DNA of 64,000 bases from Paucibacter sp. TC2R-5. GTDB taxonomy: Bacteria > Pseudomonadota > Gammaproteobacteria > Burkholderiales > Burkholderiaceae_C. The position numbers and the translations under genes are program-made. Positions within the stretch are counted from its first letter, which is position 1, and every line of letters starts with the position of its first letter. The DNA is taken from NCBI RefSeq assembly GCF_025717605.1, contig NZ_JAJIRQ010000009.1, forward strand, positions 62,001-126,000, written 5' to 3'. This document shows positions 1-10,168 of the stretch, piece by piece. The notes below the pieces were generated by a model. That model saw only the letters and a list, made by a program, of their open reading frames with translations, was not told the DNA's origin and did not search any database.

Positions 1-1056
1 CTCAGCCAGTTGGATGCGATCGGCGATGTTGATCCGGTGGCCGAGGCCGATGTCTACCTGGCCTATGGCCGCGATTTGCAGGCCGAGGAAATTCTTAAAG
101 AAGCCTTGCGTGCGACGCCAGAGCGCATGGCGATCCGGCTCAAGCTGCTGGAGGTCTATGCCAAACGCCGCGACACCAAGGGTTTCGAGCAACTGGCTTT
201 GCAGCTCTTTGCAGATACCAAGGGGAGCGGCGACGATTGGGCGCGTGCCCAGGAACTGGGCCGCCAGATCGATCCAGAAAATCCGCTCTATCAGCCCGGC
301 GGTATGCCAAGCCAGCAAAGCGAGGGCCGCGAAGCGCATCCCGAGCCGACGGACGCCAGCAATATGCCGAACACGGTGGGTCTCCTGGCGACCGAGCCAG
401 CCGGTCGCAGCGCGGCGGTCGATGCCGGGCCCATGAGCGGTTTTGACCTTGATCTGGATTTGGATCTGCCTGAGCCGGCTTCGCCGACCGCAATGGAAGC
501 CACCCAGGCAATGACGACAACGGTGGAGCAAGCGCCGTTTTCCATGGACTTTGACTTGTCGGAGCCGCCTGCGCCAGCGCCCCCTGAGCCTGCTGCAGCA
601 AGTGCAGCGCCCGCCGGCAATGAGCTCGAGTTTGATTTGGACGACTTCGGCAGCTTGGATGACGAAGCCTCGAATCGCCCCGCGCCGGCCGATGCGGGCA
701 ATGCGCTCGACTTCGACCTCGGCTCGATTGATCTGTCCTTGCCCGAATTGCCCCAGGCTCCCGAGGCGCCGATTCCGGTGGCCGAATCGGTCGCCATGGA
801 CGGTGATTTTGGCGCGGAGTTTGAAGAGCTGATGAAGGCCGGGGAGCCCGAACAAACCGCAGCAGACCCCTTGGCCGACGCATTTGATGTGATGGAAGAC
901 GGCGGTGACCCTTTGATGCGCCAGCTGGAATTGGCCGACGAGTTCCGCCAGATCGGCGACACCGAGGGTGCACGCGAGGTGCTGCAAGAGCTGATCTCCA
1001 AATCCAGCGGACCCTTGCGCGACAAGGCTCAGGCGATGTTGAACGATCTGCGCTAG
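1..1056 (+). CDS. fimV: FimV-like polar/pilus assembly protein, C-terminal part (5' end outside window)
   Basis: The frame is open from the first base, so this is the 3' part of a longer gene. What is visible is a short TPR-like segment (about residues 15-90, with YLAYGRDLQAEEILKEAL), then a long acidic, Ala/Pro-rich linker with DLDLDLDL runs, then a conserved C-terminal helix pair (DPLMRQLELADEFRQIGD, ending in QAMLNDLR) typical of the FimV C-terminal domain. FimV is an inner-membrane peptidoglycan-binding (LysM) protein needed for type IV pilus assembly and twitching. The LysM part would lie upstream of the window. Its position directly before truA-trpF matches Burkholderiales and Pseudomonas gene order. 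An intrinsic terminator follows. Confidence 0.9.
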   Translation, partial: LSQLDAIGDVDPVAEADVYLAYGRDLQAEEILKEALRATPERMAIRLKLLEVYAKRRDTKGFEQLALQLFADTKGSGDDWARAQELGRQIDPENPLYQPGGMPSQQSEGREAHPEPTDASNMPNTVGLLATEPAGRSAAVDAGPMSGFDLDLDLDLPEPASPTAMEATQAMTTTVEQAPFSMDFDLSEPPAPAPPEPAAASAAPAGNELEFDLDDFGSLDDEASNRPAPADAGNALDFDLGSIDLSLPELPQAPEAPIPVAESVAMDGDFGAEFEELMKAGEPEQTAADPLADAFDVMEDGGDPLMRQLELADEFRQIGDTEGAREVLQELISKSSGPLRDKAQAMLNDLR

Positions 1057-1090
1057 GGCGGGATTTCACACCGTTGATGCACGACAATGC

Positions 1091-1119
1091 AAAGCGCCCG
1101 CCGAGCCGGGCGCTTTTTT
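1091..1119 (+). terminator. intrinsic terminator after fimV
   Basis: A GC-rich 8-bp perfect stem (AGCGCCCG / CGGGCGCT, arms 1093-1100 and 1107-1114) with a 6-nt loop is followed at once by a run of six T. It separates fimV from truA. Confidence 0.85.
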
Positions 1120-1150
1120 CATAGTGGAGCCATCAATTGAGTGAGGCGAG

Positions 1151-1951
1151 ATGCGCGTAGTTTTGGGAGTCAGTTACCGTGGTGGCGGCTATCACGGCTG
1201 GCAGGCCCAAGCCGACCGGCAAACCGTGCAAGATGTCTTGGAGGCCGCGCTGAAGAAGTTTAGCGCGAGCGATATTCGCACCGTCTGCGCCGGACGCACC
1301 GACACCGGCGTCCACGGTTTGAATCAGGTCGTGCACTTTGACACCGGCGTGATCCGCGACGCTGCTTCTTGGGTGCGCGGCACGAACTGTTTTCTGCCCA
1401 CCAATGTGGCAATCCAATGGTGCGTGTTCGCGGAGGAACCCTTCCATGCGCGCTTTGCCGCTCAAGGTCGCCGTTACAGCTATGTCTTGCTGGAATCCCC
1501 GGTGCGACCGGCGATCGAGGCCGGCTCGGTTGGCTGGGTGCATTACCCGCTCAACGGGGCGGCGATGCGTCAGGCCGCTGACCTGCTCCTCGGTGAGCAT
1601 GACTTCAGCGCTTTTCGCTCATCCGAATGCCAGGCCGCTTCGCCGGTCAAGACCATGCGCAGCATCACCATCACCCAGCAAGGTGACTACTGGCGTTTTG
1701 ACTTTGACGGTTCGGCCTTTTTGCACCATATGGTGCGCAATTTGATGGGCAGCTTGCTGGCGGTGGGGCGCGGCACACGCGACCAGGCCTGGTTTGCTGC
1801 AGTCTTGGCTGGCAAAGACCGCAAGTTCGCCGCACCAACCTTTCCCGCCGATGGCCTTTATTTCGTCGGCCCCTATTACGCCAGCGAGTACCAAATCCCT
1901 AGCCAAACCTCAGCAATGGCTTGGCTGCCCGGCCCGCCTCAAACAGCATGA
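1151..1951 (+). CDS. truA: tRNA pseudouridine(38-40) synthase TruA
   Basis: This 266-residue protein converts uridines 38-40 of the tRNA anticodon arm to pseudouridine. The diagnostic catalytic motif CAGRTDTGVHG holds the nucleophilic Asp. RYSYVLLESPVRP and the C-terminal FLHHMVRNLMGSL helix are also family hallmarks. Length is close to the E. coli enzyme (270). The ATG is preceded by a GAGGCGAG Shine-Dalgarno-like stretch. Its stop codon overlaps the trpF start (ATGA), so truA and trpF are probably translationally coupled. Confidence 0.95.
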   Translation: MRVVLGVSYRGGGYHGWQAQADRQTVQDVLEAALKKFSASDIRTVCAGRTDTGVHGLNQVVHFDTGVIRDAASWVRGTNCFLPTNVAIQWCVFAEEPFHARFAAQGRRYSYVLLESPVRPAIEAGSVGWVHYPLNGAAMRQAADLLLGEHDFSAFRSSECQAASPVKTMRSITITQQGDYWRFDFDGSAFLHHMVRNLMGSLLAVGRGTRDQAWFAAVLAGKDRKFAAPTFPADGLYFVGPYYASEYQIPSQTSAMAWLPGPPQTA

Positions 1952-2613
1952 AAAGAACCCGCATCAAAATTTGTGGCTTGACCCGTGAGGCAGATGTGCT
2001 CGCCGCCGTCGACGCCGGCGCCGACGCTATTGGCTTTGTTTTTTACGCCAAGAGTAAGCGTTATGTCACGCCCGCGCGGGCGGCCGAATTGGCGCGCTTG
2101 TTGCCGCCTTTTGTCACGCCGGTGGGCCTGTTCGTCAACGCCACCGAGGCCGAGCTACAAGCCGCATTGGAAGCTTTGCCGACTATGCTTTTGCAGTTTC
2201 ATGGGGACGAGTCGCCGCAAGATTGCGAACGGCCGGGCCGACCCTATATGCGTGCCGCGCGCATGGAGCCCGGCTTTGATTTGTTAGACTACGCTCAACA
2301 ATATTCAGCCGCCCAGGCGATTCTGCTCGACGCTCATGTCGAGGGCTACGGCGGTGGTGGAAAGGTCTTCGATTGGTCACTCATTCCAAAAAACCTGGGC
2401 TCTCCAGTCGTTTTGTCTGGTGGGTTGCATGCCGGAAATGTGCTGGCTGGGATCACGCAGGCGCGGCCCTGGGCCGTTGACGTCAGCTCGGGCGTAGAGG
2501 CGCAGGGACGCGGCCTCAAATGCGCCGAGCTGATGCGTGAGTTCTGTGAGGCTGTGGCCCGCGCCGATGCGCAGGTGGCTGTAGATCTCGCGGTGAGCAA
2601 TCCCGAAATCTGA
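1948..2613 (+). CDS. trpF: phosphoribosylanthranilate isomerase TrpF
   Basis: TrpF isomerises phosphoribosylanthranilate to CdRP in tryptophan synthesis and is a (beta/alpha)8 barrel of 221 residues here. The N-terminal MKRTRIKICGLT carries the catalytic Cys (residue 9), and AILLDAHVEGYGGGGKVFDW carries the catalytic Asp. The frame is open further upstream to an ATG at 1921, but the ATG at 1948 gives the family-standard N-terminus and an ATGA overlap with the truA stop, so I chose it. trpB follows after 9 bases, making truA-trpF-trpB-trpA one likely operon. I see no leader peptide or attenuator. Confidence 0.95.
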   Translation: MKRTRIKICGLTREADVLAAVDAGADAIGFVFYAKSKRYVTPARAAELARLLPPFVTPVGLFVNATEAELQAALEALPTMLLQFHGDESPQDCERPGRPYMRAARMEPGFDLLDYAQQYSAAQAILLDAHVEGYGGGGKVFDWSLIPKNLGSPVVLSGGLHAGNVLAGITQARPWAVDVSSGVEAQGRGLKCAELMREFCEAVARADAQVAVDLAVSNPEI

Positions 2614-2622
2614 GAGATTCCC

Positions 2623-3930
2623 ATGAGTAACTATTCCCAACCCGATGCCCAAGGGCATTTCGGTCCGGTCAAGGGCCAGACCTATGGAGGCAGCTTTGTC
2701 GCCGAGACCCTGGTCCATGCGCTTGATGAGCTGAACAGCGCCTACGCGCATTACAGCCAAGATCCGGACTTCATTGCCGAGTACAAAAAAGAGCTGGCTC
2801 ATTTTGTCGGCCGCCCAAGCCCGATCTATCACGCCGACCGGCTCAGCCGCGAGCTCGGCGGCGCGCAGATCTTTCTTAAGCGCGAAGACCTCAACCACAC
2901 CGGCGCGCACAAGATCAACAACACCATTGGCCAAGCGCTATTGGCCAAGCGCATGGGCAAAAAGCGCGTGATCGCCGAAACCGGCGCCGGCCAGCACGGT
3001 GTCGCCACGGCCACGATCTGCGCACGCTACGGCATTGAGTGCGTGGTCTATATGGGCAGTGAGGACATCAAGCGCCAGTCGCCCAATGTCTATCGCATGA
3101 ATTTGCTCGGCGCGCGGGTGGTGGCGGTCGAGTCGGGGTCCAAGACCTTGAAGGACGCGCTCAACGAGGCGATGCGTGACTGGGTGACCAATGTCGAGTC
3201 GACCTTTTACATCATCGGCACCGTGGCCGGCCCGCATCCCTATCCGATGATGGTGCGCGACTTCCAGCGCGTCATCGGCGACGAGTGCCTGGTTCAGATG
3301 CCCGAGATGATTGGCCGCCAACCCGATGCGGTGATTGCCTGTGTCGGCGGCGGCAGCAATGCGATGGGTATTTTCTATCCCTATATCGACCATGCCGGCA
3401 CGAGGCTGATCGGCGTCGAGGCGGCGGGTGAGGGGATCGCGAGCGGCAAGCATGCCGCGACGCTGTCAGCCGGCAGCCCGGGCGTCTTGCATGGCAACCG
3501 CACTTATTTGCTGCAAGACGCCAACGGGCAGATCATCGAAACGCATTCGATCTCGGCAGGCCTGGACTATCCCGGCGTCGGCCCCGAGCATGCCTATCTG
3601 AAGGACATCGGTCGGGCCGAATATGTCGGCGTCACCGATACCGAGGCCTTGGCGGCTTTCCATCACTTGTGCCGCACCGAGGGCATCATCCCGGCGCTGG
3701 AGTCCAGCCACGCGGTGGCCTATGCGATGAAGCTGGCGCCAAGTCTGCCGGCTGATCAGCATCTCTTGGTCAATTTGTCTGGTCGCGGCGACAAGGACAT
3801 CGGCACGGTCGCCGATCTGTCGCAGGCCGAGTTTTTCTGTCGGCCTTCTTGTAAGGGTCAATCGGTCAAGGGTCAATCGGCGAGCGCTGAGGTTCTTGTG
3901 GCTTTGCCTAAGAATGGAGTCCAGCCATGA
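2623..3930 (+). CDS. trpB: tryptophan synthase beta chain TrpB
   Basis: TrpB condenses indole with L-serine using PLP. The PLP lysine is K97 in [11 protein letters not shown], and the phosphate-binding loop is [10 protein letters not shown]. At 435 residues it is longer than the usual ~400. The extra length is mainly a C-terminal tail after the conserved LSGRGDKD region, about 30 residues long, containing an imperfect 5-residue tandem repeat ([10 protein letters not shown]) encoded by a 15-bp repeat near 3857-3882. The stop overlaps trpA by ATGA, as expected for genes whose products form the alpha2beta2 complex. Confidence 0.97.
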   Translation: MSNYSQPDAQGHFGPVKGQTYGGSFVAETLVHALDELNSAYAHYSQDPDFIAEYKKELAHFVGRPSPIYHADRLSRELGGAQIFLKREDLNHTGAHKINNTIGQALLAKRMGKKRVIAETGAGQHGVATATICARYGIECVVYMGSEDIKRQSPNVYRMNLLGARVVAVESGSKTLKDALNEAMRDWVTNVESTFYIIGTVAGPHPYPMMVRDFQRVIGDECLVQMPEMIGRQPDAVIACVGGGSNAMGIFYPYIDHAGTRLIGVEAAGEGIASGKHAATLSAGSPGVLHGNRTYLLQDANGQIIETHSISAGLDYPGVGPEHAYLKDIGRAEYVGVTDTEALAAFHHLCRTEGIIPALESSHAVAYAMKLAPSLPADQHLLVNLSGRGDKDIGTVADLSQAEFFCRPSCKGQSVKGQSASAEVLVALPKNGVQP

Positions 3931-4724
3931 GCCGCATTCAAGCGACATTTGCACGCCTTGCCGCTGAGGGCCGCAAGGCCTTGATCCCCTTCGTCACCGC
4001 CGGTGATCCATTCCCCGATGTGACGGTCGAGTTGATGCTAGCGATGGCCGACGCCGGCGCCGATGTGATCGAGTTGGGCGTGCCGTTTTCCGACCCGATG
4101 GCCGATGGCCCGGTGATTCAACGCGCGGCCGAGCGGGCGGTCAAGGCAGGCATTGGCCTGACCCAGGTCCTGGCCGATGTGCAGGCCTTTCGCCAGCGCA
4201 ACCAAACCACGCCCGTGGTCTTGATGGGTTATGCCAACCCGATTGAGCGCTTTGGCTTGGATCGTTTTGTGCTGGAAGCCAAGGCAGCCGGCGTGGACGG
4301 CGTGCTGGTGGTTGATTACCCGCCCGAAGAATGCGTGCGTTTTGCCGCCTTGCTGAAGGCGCAGCAGATGGACGCGATCTTTTTGCTCGCGCCGACTTCG
4401 ACCGACGCACGCATGCAGCGCGTCGGCGAGGTTGCCAGCGGCTATGTCTACTATGTGTCGCTGAAGGGCGTGACTGGCGCCGGGCACCTGAACACGGCGG
4501 CGGTGGCCGAGATGATTCCGCGCATCCGGCGGCACATTTCGGTGCCGGTCGGTGTGGGTTTTGGCATTCGGGATGCGGCCACGGCGCGCGCGGTGGCCGA
4601 CGTTTCGGATGCGGTCGTCATCGGTTCGCGCCTGGTTGAACTGCTGGAGGTCCAGCCGCGCGATAATGTCGCGGTGACGGGTGCTCAGTTCATCCGCGAA
4701 ATTCGGAGCGCTTTGGACGCCTAA
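3927..4724 (+). CDS. trpA: tryptophan synthase alpha chain TrpA
   Basis: TrpA cleaves indole-3-glycerol phosphate and channels indole to TrpB. It is a 265-residue TIM barrel with the catalytic pair E49 ([12 protein letters not shown]) and D60 (MADGPVIQ). The phosphate-binding motif GVGFGIRD and loop [11 protein letters not shown] are present. The start overlaps the trpB stop by ATGA. A 45-bp gap with an AAAGGAG Shine-Dalgarno precedes accD, so the two may be cotranscribed, as in Pseudomonas and Burkholderia. Confidence 0.97.
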   Translation: MSRIQATFARLAAEGRKALIPFVTAGDPFPDVTVELMLAMADAGADVIELGVPFSDPMADGPVIQRAAERAVKAGIGLTQVLADVQAFRQRNQTTPVVLMGYANPIERFGLDRFVLEAKAAGVDGVLVVDYPPEECVRFAALLKAQQMDAIFLLAPTSTDARMQRVGEVASGYVYYVSLKGVTGAGHLNTAAVAEMIPRIRRHISVPVGVGFGIRDAATARAVADVSDAVVIGSRLVELLEVQPRDNVAVTGAQFIREIRSALDA

Positions 4725-4769
4725 GGCGCTCGAAACTCCACCGATCATCAAGTTAAAAGGAGTCTGCTT

Positions 4770-5642
4770 GTGAGTTGGCTTGAAAAACTTCTGCCGCCGA
4801 AGATGCAGCAAACCGACCCGACCGAGCGCCGCATGGTGCCGGAAGGTTTGTGGATCAAGTGCCCGTCTTGCGAAACGGTCTTGTACAAGACCGACCTGGA
4901 GCAGAACGTCAATGTTTGCCCCAAGTGCAGCCACCATCATCGTATCGGCGCGCGCGCTCGGTTGAATGCTTTCCTCGACGGCGAAGGCCGTTACGAGATC
5001 GGTCAAGAGGTTTTGCCGGTCGACGCCTTGAAGTTCAAGGACAGCAAGAAGTACCCCGACCGGCTCAAGGATGCGCTGGAGCAAACCGGCGAAACCGACG
5101 CGCTGGTGGTGGTGGGCGGTGCCTTGATGACCATCCCCGTGGTGGCGGCCTGCTTCGAGTTCAACTTCATGGGGGGCTCGATGGGCTCGGTGGTCGGCGA
5201 GCGCTTTGTGCGCGGCGTCGAGACGGCGATTGAGCAAAAGACGGCCTTTATTTGCTTCACCGCGACCGGCGGTGCGCGTATGCAAGAGGGCTTGCTGAGC
5301 CTGATGCAGATGGCAAAAACGAATGCGTCTTTGACCCGTCTGGCCAAAGCCAAGCTGCCCTTCATCAGCATCTTGACCGATCCAACCATGGGCGGCGTAT
5401 CCGCCAGCTTCGCCTTCGTTGGCGATGTGGTGCTGGCCGAGCCCAAGGCCTTGATCGGCTTTGCCGGGCCGCGCGTGATCGAAAACACGGTGCGAGAGAA
5501 GCTGCCGCCTGGTTTCCAGCGTGCCGAGTTTTTGATGGAAAAGGGCGCGATCGACATGATTGTCGACCGGCGCGAGTTGCGCGAAACCGTGGCGCGCCAG
5601 TTGGCCATGCTGCAGCGCATGAGTTCGGACGCGGTCGCTTGA
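4770..5642 (+). CDS. accD: acetyl-CoA carboxylase carboxyltransferase subunit beta AccD
   Basis: This is the beta subunit of the carboxyltransferase that makes malonyl-CoA, the first step of fatty acid synthesis. It has an N-terminal four-Cys zinc finger (C31, C34, C50, C53: CPSC...CPKC) and then the crotonase-like carboxyltransferase fold ([26 protein letters not shown]). Length 290 is normal. The start is GTG, 7 bases after an AAAGGAG ribosome-binding site. An intrinsic terminator lies 33 bases after the stop. Confidence 0.97.
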   Translation: MSWLEKLLPPKMQQTDPTERRMVPEGLWIKCPSCETVLYKTDLEQNVNVCPKCSHHHRIGARARLNAFLDGEGRYEIGQEVLPVDALKFKDSKKYPDRLKDALEQTGETDALVVVGGALMTIPVVAACFEFNFMGGSMGSVVGERFVRGVETAIEQKTAFICFTATGGARMQEGLLSLMQMAKTNASLTRLAKAKLPFISILTDPTMGGVSASFAFVGDVVLAEPKALIGFAGPRVIENTVREKLPPGFQRAEFLMEKGAIDMIVDRRELRETVARQLAMLQRMSSDAVA

Positions 5643-5675
5643 TCGGTTCCCTGTTCTCGCTTTGATGATCCCCAG

Positions 5676-5709
5676 CGGCCAGGCCCACAAGGTCTGGCCG
5701 TCTTGTTTT
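5676..5709 (+). terminator. intrinsic terminator between accD and folC
   Basis: A 10-bp stem with one mismatch (CGGCCAGGCC / GGTCTGGCCG, loop CACAA) is followed by TCTTGTTTT. It lies inside the upstream-open part of the folC reading frame, which argues that folC starts after it, at 5722. Confidence 0.75.
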
Positions 5710-5721
5710 GCGCCAAAACAT

Positions 5722-7053
5722 ATGTTGCCTACCAGCTTAGAAGAATGGCTCGCGCACTGCGAGCGTTTGCATCCCAAAACCATAGACATGACACTGGATC
5801 GGGTGATCACGCTGCGTGATCGCCTGGGTCTGAAGTTCGAACCCCCGGTGGTGATGGTGGCCGGCACCAATGGCAAGGGTTCGACCTGTGCGATGCTGGA
5901 GTCGATTGCCTTGCAAGCCGGCTACCGGGTCGGCCTCTACATCAAACCGCATCTGGTGCATTTCCAGGAGCGCTGCCGGGTGGGCGGCGAATCAGTCTCG
6001 GCCGAGTCTTTGTTGCCCTACTTTGCAGCCGTGGAAGGCGCGCGCGGCGACTTGACGCTGTCTTACTTTGAGTTCACGACGCTGGCCATCATGCTGCGCT
6101 TGGCGGCCGAGCCGCTGGATCTGGTGATTTTGGAGGTCGGTCTGGGCGGGCGCCTGGACGCCGTCAATGTGGTCGATGCCGATTGCGCCGTCATCACCAG
6201 CATCGATCTGGATCACACCGAATATTTGGGCCCTGACCGCGAGTCGGTGGGGCGAGAGAAGGCCGGCATCATGCGGGCTGGTCGCACCGTGGTCGTCAGT
6301 GACCCTGTGCCGCCGGCCTCGCTGGCCGCACGCGCTGCCGAGATCGGCGCCGATTTGCGTCAGCTCGGCCGGGACTTCACGTACAGCGGCGACCGCCAGC
6401 AATGGCAATGGTCGGGCCGCGAGCGCCGCTTCAGTGGCATGGCTTACCCGGCGCTGCGGGGTGTCAACCAGTTGCTCAATGCGGCGGGCGTGCTGGCGGT
6501 GTTTGAAGTCTTGTACGAGCGCTTGCCCATCAGTGCGCAGGCGGTGCGCAATGGCTTGGCGATGGTGGAGTTGCCGGGGCGTTTCCAAGTGCTGGCAGGT
6601 CAGCCCAATCTGGTGCTGGACGTGGCGCACAACCCGCATGCGGTGGCGGCCTTGGCGCAAAACCTGGATCAAATGGGTTTCTTTCCGCGCACGCATGCGG
6701 TTTTTGGCGCCATGGCGGACAAAGACTTGGCCGGCATTTTTCAAAAAATGGCGCCGCTGGTCGATGTATGGCACTTTTGTGACCTTGAAATTCCGCGTGC
6801 GGCCAAGGCCGAAGCCTTGTTGGCACAGTTCGAGGAGCTTCGTTCGGCCGGCAGCTTGAAAGCACCGAAAGAATTGAGCCTGCAGGTGCACGCGAGCCCC
6901 GCCGATGCGCTGGCCGCAGCGGCTGTTGGCGCCGACCCCGCTGATAGAATTCTGGTCTTCGGTTCCTTCTACACCGTAGGCGGTGTGCTCAAGAATGGTG
7001 TGCCGCGTTTGCAGGCCGGCAAGCCGCCTCAAACGAGCATTGCTTTGTCTTGA
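5722..7053 (+). CDS. folC: bifunctional dihydrofolate/folylpolyglutamate synthase FolC
   Basis: FolC adds glutamate to dihydropteroate and folates. This is a Mur-ligase-fold ATPase of 443 residues. The P-loop GTNGKGST is at about residues 48-55. LEVGLGGRLDAVN, SIDLDHTEYLG and the C-terminal DVAHNPHA ligase motif are all present. The frame extends up to an ATG at 5662, but that stretch contains the accD terminator and is not family-like. MLPTSLEEWLAHCERLHP is the usual N-terminus, so I used the ATG at 5722. Confidence 0.95.
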   Translation: MLPTSLEEWLAHCERLHPKTIDMTLDRVITLRDRLGLKFEPPVVMVAGTNGKGSTCAMLESIALQAGYRVGLYIKPHLVHFQERCRVGGESVSAESLLPYFAAVEGARGDLTLSYFEFTTLAIMLRLAAEPLDLVILEVGLGGRLDAVNVVDADCAVITSIDLDHTEYLGPDRESVGREKAGIMRAGRTVVVSDPVPPASLAARAAEIGADLRQLGRDFTYSGDRQQWQWSGRERRFSGMAYPALRGVNQLLNAAGVLAVFEVLYERLPISAQAVRNGLAMVELPGRFQVLAGQPNLVLDVAHNPHAVAALAQNLDQMGFFPRTHAVFGAMADKDLAGIFQKMAPLVDVWHFCDLEIPRAAKAEALLAQFEELRSAGSLKAPKELSLQVHASPADALAAAAVGADPADRILVFGSFYTVGGVLKNGVPRLQAGKPPQTSIALS

Positions 7054-7058
7054 TTCCA

Positions 7059-7085
7059 AGGCTTCCGCAAGAAGCCTATTTGTCT
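7059..7085 (+). terminator. possible weak terminator after folC
   Basis: A perfect 7-bp stem (AGGCTTC / GAAGCCT) with a CGCAA loop is followed by ATTTGTCT. The T-tract is poor, so read-through into the SPOR gene is plausible. Confidence 0.4.
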
Positions 7086-7136
7086 AGCGTCATCTCGCTT
7101 CATCTCGTCTAGCCGGCTCACGCTGCCATTCTTGCC

Positions 7137-8069
7137 ATGGGTCTGTTGTCCTTTTTAAAACGCGGTGAAGCCAGTTCGGCCGCAACATCCGGCGCTAAAT
7201 CATCTGCCAAGTCGGGTGCAAAACCCGTTGCCGACGCGGCCGATGCCGTGCAGCATTTGCGGCTGCGCGCGCGTCACCGGCTGATTGGAGCTGCCTTGTT
7301 GGTCGGCGTGGGCGTGATTGGGTTTCCGTTGTTGTTCGAGACCCAGCCGCGTCCGATTCCGGTTGATTTGCCGATCGACATTCCCGGCAAAGAGGCGGTG
7401 CCGCCGCTGCGGGTGCCAGCGCCCGCGCAGTTGCAACTGCCTGCCTTGCCGCCGCTGCCCGCCACGACCGAGCAGGCCGACCGAGCCTCAGCTGAAAACT
7501 CAGTCCCGCCAGCCAGTTCGCACAAACAAGACGCCGCCGCGCCTCCGGTCAAAGAGCTTGTAGCTACCCTGCCAGTGGCCGGCGCTGCGAGGACTGAAAC
7601 AACGAAGACCGAAACAACGAAGGTCGAAGCAACTAAAGCCGAAGTCAAAACCGAAGCGAAAGCAGATGCAAAGCCGGAGCCGAAGGCTGAGCCCAAGCCC
7701 TCGGCAAAGTCCAGCGACAAAGCGCCGGACAAGAAAGTCGCTGAGCACCATCCCGACAAGGCAGCTTCGCAGCAAGAGGCCGCACGGGTGCAACTCTTGC
7801 TGGAGGGCAAGACCGCACAAACCAAGGCCACCGAAGCGGGGCAACGTGCGATCGTTCAGGTGGGGGCTTATGCCGATACGAATGCAGCGCAAGAGGTTCG
7901 TGCGAAGGTCGAAAAGCTGGGCTTGAAAACCTACACGCAGGTGCTTGAAACGCCCGCAGGCAAGCGCGTGCGGGTGCGCGTTGGACCTTTCGCCAGCAAG
8001 GAAGAAGCCGACAAGGCCGCCGCAAAACTGCGTGCCAGCGGCCTGTCACCCGCCGTGCTGACGCTTTGA
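7137..8069 (+). CDS. SPOR-domain membrane protein (DedD-like)
   Basis: A 310-residue bitopic membrane protein. It has a short cytoplasmic N-terminus, one membrane segment (about residues 48-65, LIGAALLVGVGVIGFPLLF), a long Pro/Ala/Lys/Glu-rich periplasmic linker with many EAKAEPK-like short repeats, and a C-terminal SPOR domain (about 236-310: AIVQVGAYAD...VRVGPFASKEEAD). SPOR domains bind denuded peptidoglycan at the division septum. The position between folC and cvpA is that of DedD in many Proteobacteria, so a role in cell constriction is inferred. Confidence 0.85.
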   Translation: MGLLSFLKRGEASSAATSGAKSSAKSGAKPVADAADAVQHLRLRARHRLIGAALLVGVGVIGFPLLFETQPRPIPVDLPIDIPGKEAVPPLRVPAPAQLQLPALPPLPATTEQADRASAENSVPPASSHKQDAAAPPVKELVATLPVAGAARTETTKTETTKVEATKAEVKTEAKADAKPEPKAEPKPSAKSSDKAPDKKVAEHHPDKAASQQEAARVQLLLEGKTAQTKATEAGQRAIVQVGAYADTNAAQEVRAKVEKLGLKTYTQVLETPAGKRVRVRVGPFASKEEADKAAAKLRASGLSPAVLTL

Positions 8070-8099
8070 AGAACGGCTTGAGTCGCGCGGTGGCCTTGA

Positions 8100-8600
8100 T
8101 TGAGTAATGTGACGAGTTGGGTCGACTGGGCCTTGGTGGGCCTGCTGGCCGTGTCGGCCCTGCTGGGTCTGTGGCGCGGTCTGGTGTTCGAGCTCTTGTC
8201 GATCGCGGGTTGGCTGATGGCTTATTTTGGTGCGCCGATCTTGGCTCCTTTGGTGGAGTCATGGCTGCCGCAGCAACGTTTCGAGGCCAGCTTGTTGCAT
8301 GTGCTGGGCTTGTGCCTGAGTTTTATATTGATTTTGCTGGTCTGGACCCTGGGTGCAAAGTTGGTGCGGGCATTGCTTCACGCCACGCCTTTGAGTCTGG
8401 TGGACCGTTTGTTGGGTTGTATTTTTGGATTTTTGCGCGGTTTGCTGGTGTGCTTGATCTTGGCAGTCTTGGTGGGCATGACGCCGGCCAAGGATTGGTC
8501 AAGCTGGCACGATTCACAGTTGGCCGCTGGCTTGCAAAAAGTGCTGAATGAAGTTCGTCCAGCCTTGCCGGATGAGCTGTTGAAATTGATCCCGGCCTGA
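8100..8600 (+). CDS. cvpA: CvpA family membrane protein
   Basis: A 166-residue protein with four predicted membrane helices, starting [25 protein letters not shown]. The WRG(L/F)VFE motif after helix 1 is typical of CvpA. The family was named for colicin V production and is linked to envelope stress; its biochemical function is unclear. The start is TTG at 8100 (a GTG at 8109 is an alternative). Placement directly before purF is the classical cvpA-purF arrangement. Confidence 0.9.
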   Translation: MSNVTSWVDWALVGLLAVSALLGLWRGLVFELLSIAGWLMAYFGAPILAPLVESWLPQQRFEASLLHVLGLCLSFILILLVWTLGAKLVRALLHATPLSLVDRLLGCIFGFLRGLLVCLILAVLVGMTPAKDWSSWHDSQLAAGLQKVLNEVRPALPDELLKLIPA

Positions 8601-8615
8601 GTTTTTACTCAGGCC
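8594..8615 (+). other. hairpin at the end of cvpA
   Basis: A perfect 9-bp inverted repeat (GGCCTGAGT / ACTCAGGCC) with a TTTT loop spans the cvpA stop codon. No T-run follows, so it is more likely an mRNA stabiliser or pause site than a terminator. Confidence 0.4.
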
Positions 8616-8653
8616 CTGAATATTGTTGTGTCCCCTCAAGACAAGGAAATACC

Positions 8654-10168
8654 ATGTGCGGCATCGTCGGCGTGATCTCTCGCTCACCGGTTAACCAGCT
8701 GATCTATGACGGCCTGCTGCTCTTGCAGCATCGCGGTCAAGATGCCGCTGGCATCGTCACCATGCAAGGCAATAAATGCTTTATGCACAAGGCCCGCGGC
8801 ATGGTGCGCGACGTGTTTCGTACCCGCAATATGCGCGCCTTGCCCGGCAATATTGGCCTGGGGCAGACACGCTACCCCACCGCCGGCAACGCCTATAACG
8901 AAGAAGAGGCGCAGCCTTTCTACGTCAACGCGCCTTTTGGTCTGGTGCTGGTGCACAACGGTAACTTGACCAATGCGCAAAGCTTGAAGACCGAGCTGTA
9001 CGACATTGATCGTCGCCATATCAACACCGAGAGCGACTCGGAAGTTCTGCTTAATGTGTTGGCGCATGAAATCGAGCAGGTGGTGCGTGACGCGCCGCTG
9101 ACCCCCGAAGGCATGTTCAAGGCCGTTAGCGCGGTGCATAAGCGCATCAAGGGCTCTTATGCGGTGATCGCGCTGATCGCCGGTCACGGCATGTTGGCGT
9201 TTCGCGACCCCTTTGGTATCCGCCCGCTGTGTTTCGGTCAGGCCGAAGATGGCGAGCATATGGTCGCCAGTGAAAGCGTGGCACTCGAAGGCACCGGCTT
9301 CAAATTGACGCGCGATGTTGCACCCGGCGAGGCCTTGTTCATCGATATGCAAGGCAAATTGCACACCCAGCAATGCGCTGAGAATCCCACGCTGAACCCC
9401 TGCATGTTCGAGTTCGTTTACCTGGCGCGCCCGGACTCCGTGATGGACGGCATCTCGGTCTACCAAGCGCGCCTGAATATGGGTGAGACCCTGGCTCAGC
9501 GTTTGATCTCCACCATGCCGCCAAGCGATATCGACGTGGTGATCCCGATCCCGGAGTCCAGCCGGCCGTCCGCGATGCAACTGGCGCACCGCATCGGCAA
9601 GCCTTACCGGGAAGGCTTCGTCAAAAACCGCTATGTCGGCCGCACCTTCATCATGCCGGGCCAGGGCGAGCGTAAAAAATCAGTGCGCCAAAAGCTCAAT
9701 GCGATCGGCTTGGAGTTCAAAAACCGCAATGTCTTGCTGGTTGACGACTCGATCGTGCGCGGCACCACCTCGAAAGAAATCGTGCAGATGGCGCGTGAGG
9801 CCGGGGCACGCAAGGTCTATTTGGCCTCGGCAGCGCCGCCGGTGCGCTTTCGCAATGTCTACGGCATCGACATGCCGACCAGCGAAGAGTTGGTGGCACA
9901 CAATCGCAGCAACGAGGAAATTCGTCAGTTCATCGGCGCCGACGCCCTGATCTATCAAGATGTTGATGCGATGAAGCGTGTTGTCGCTGCCTTGCAGCCG
10001 GCCTTGCAGGGGTTTGAGGCCTCTTGCTTTGACGGTGTCTATGTCACCGGTGATGTGACTGCTGAAGACTTCGCCAAGCTCGAAGCGCAGCGGCGCAGCC
10101 AGGGTGAAGAAGAAGACGGCCCAGCGCGCACAAGGCTGGCCTTGCAAAGTGGGGGTGAGGGCCGATGA
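8654..10168 (+). CDS. purF: amidophosphoribosyltransferase PurF
   Basis: PurF makes phosphoribosylamine from PRPP and glutamine, the committed step of purine synthesis. Its Ntn-type glutaminase domain starts MCGIVGV with the nucleophilic Cys2 exposed after Met removal and continues [13 protein letters not shown]. The C-terminal phosphoribosyltransferase domain has the PRPP motif [14 protein letters not shown]. Length 504 is normal. The stop overlaps metZ by ATGA. Confidence 0.97.
   Translation: MCGIVGVISRSPVNQLIYDGLLLLQHRGQDAAGIVTMQGNKCFMHKARGMVRDVFRTRNMRALPGNIGLGQTRYPTAGNAYNEEEAQPFYVNAPFGLVLVHNGNLTNAQSLKTELYDIDRRHINTESDSEVLLNVLAHEIEQVVRDAPLTPEGMFKAVSAVHKRIKGSYAVIALIAGHGMLAFRDPFGIRPLCFGQAEDGEHMVASESVALEGTGFKLTRDVAPGEALFIDMQGKLHTQQCAENPTLNPCMFEFVYLARPDSVMDGISVYQARLNMGETLAQRLISTMPPSDIDVVIPIPESSRPSAMQLAHRIGKPYREGFVKNRYVGRTFIMPGQGERKKSVRQKLNAIGLEFKNRNVLLVDDSIVRGTTSKEIVQMAREAGARKVYLASAAPPVRFRNVYGIDMPTSEELVAHNRSNEEIRQFIGADALIYQDVDAMKRVVAALQPALQGFEASCFDGVYVTGDVTAEDFAKLEAQRRSQGEEEDGPARTRLALQSGGEGR

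Noticed and set aside
1120-2622. trp attenuator or leader peptide before trpF
   Set aside because: trpF is coupled to truA by a 4-bp overlap, so there is no leader, and no Trp-rich short frame is present.
4038-5876. 612-codon open frame on the (-) strand opposite trpA and accD
   Set aside because: Antisense shadow of two well-defined genes in GC-rich DNA. Its translation is rich in His/Arg/Gln and resembles no family.
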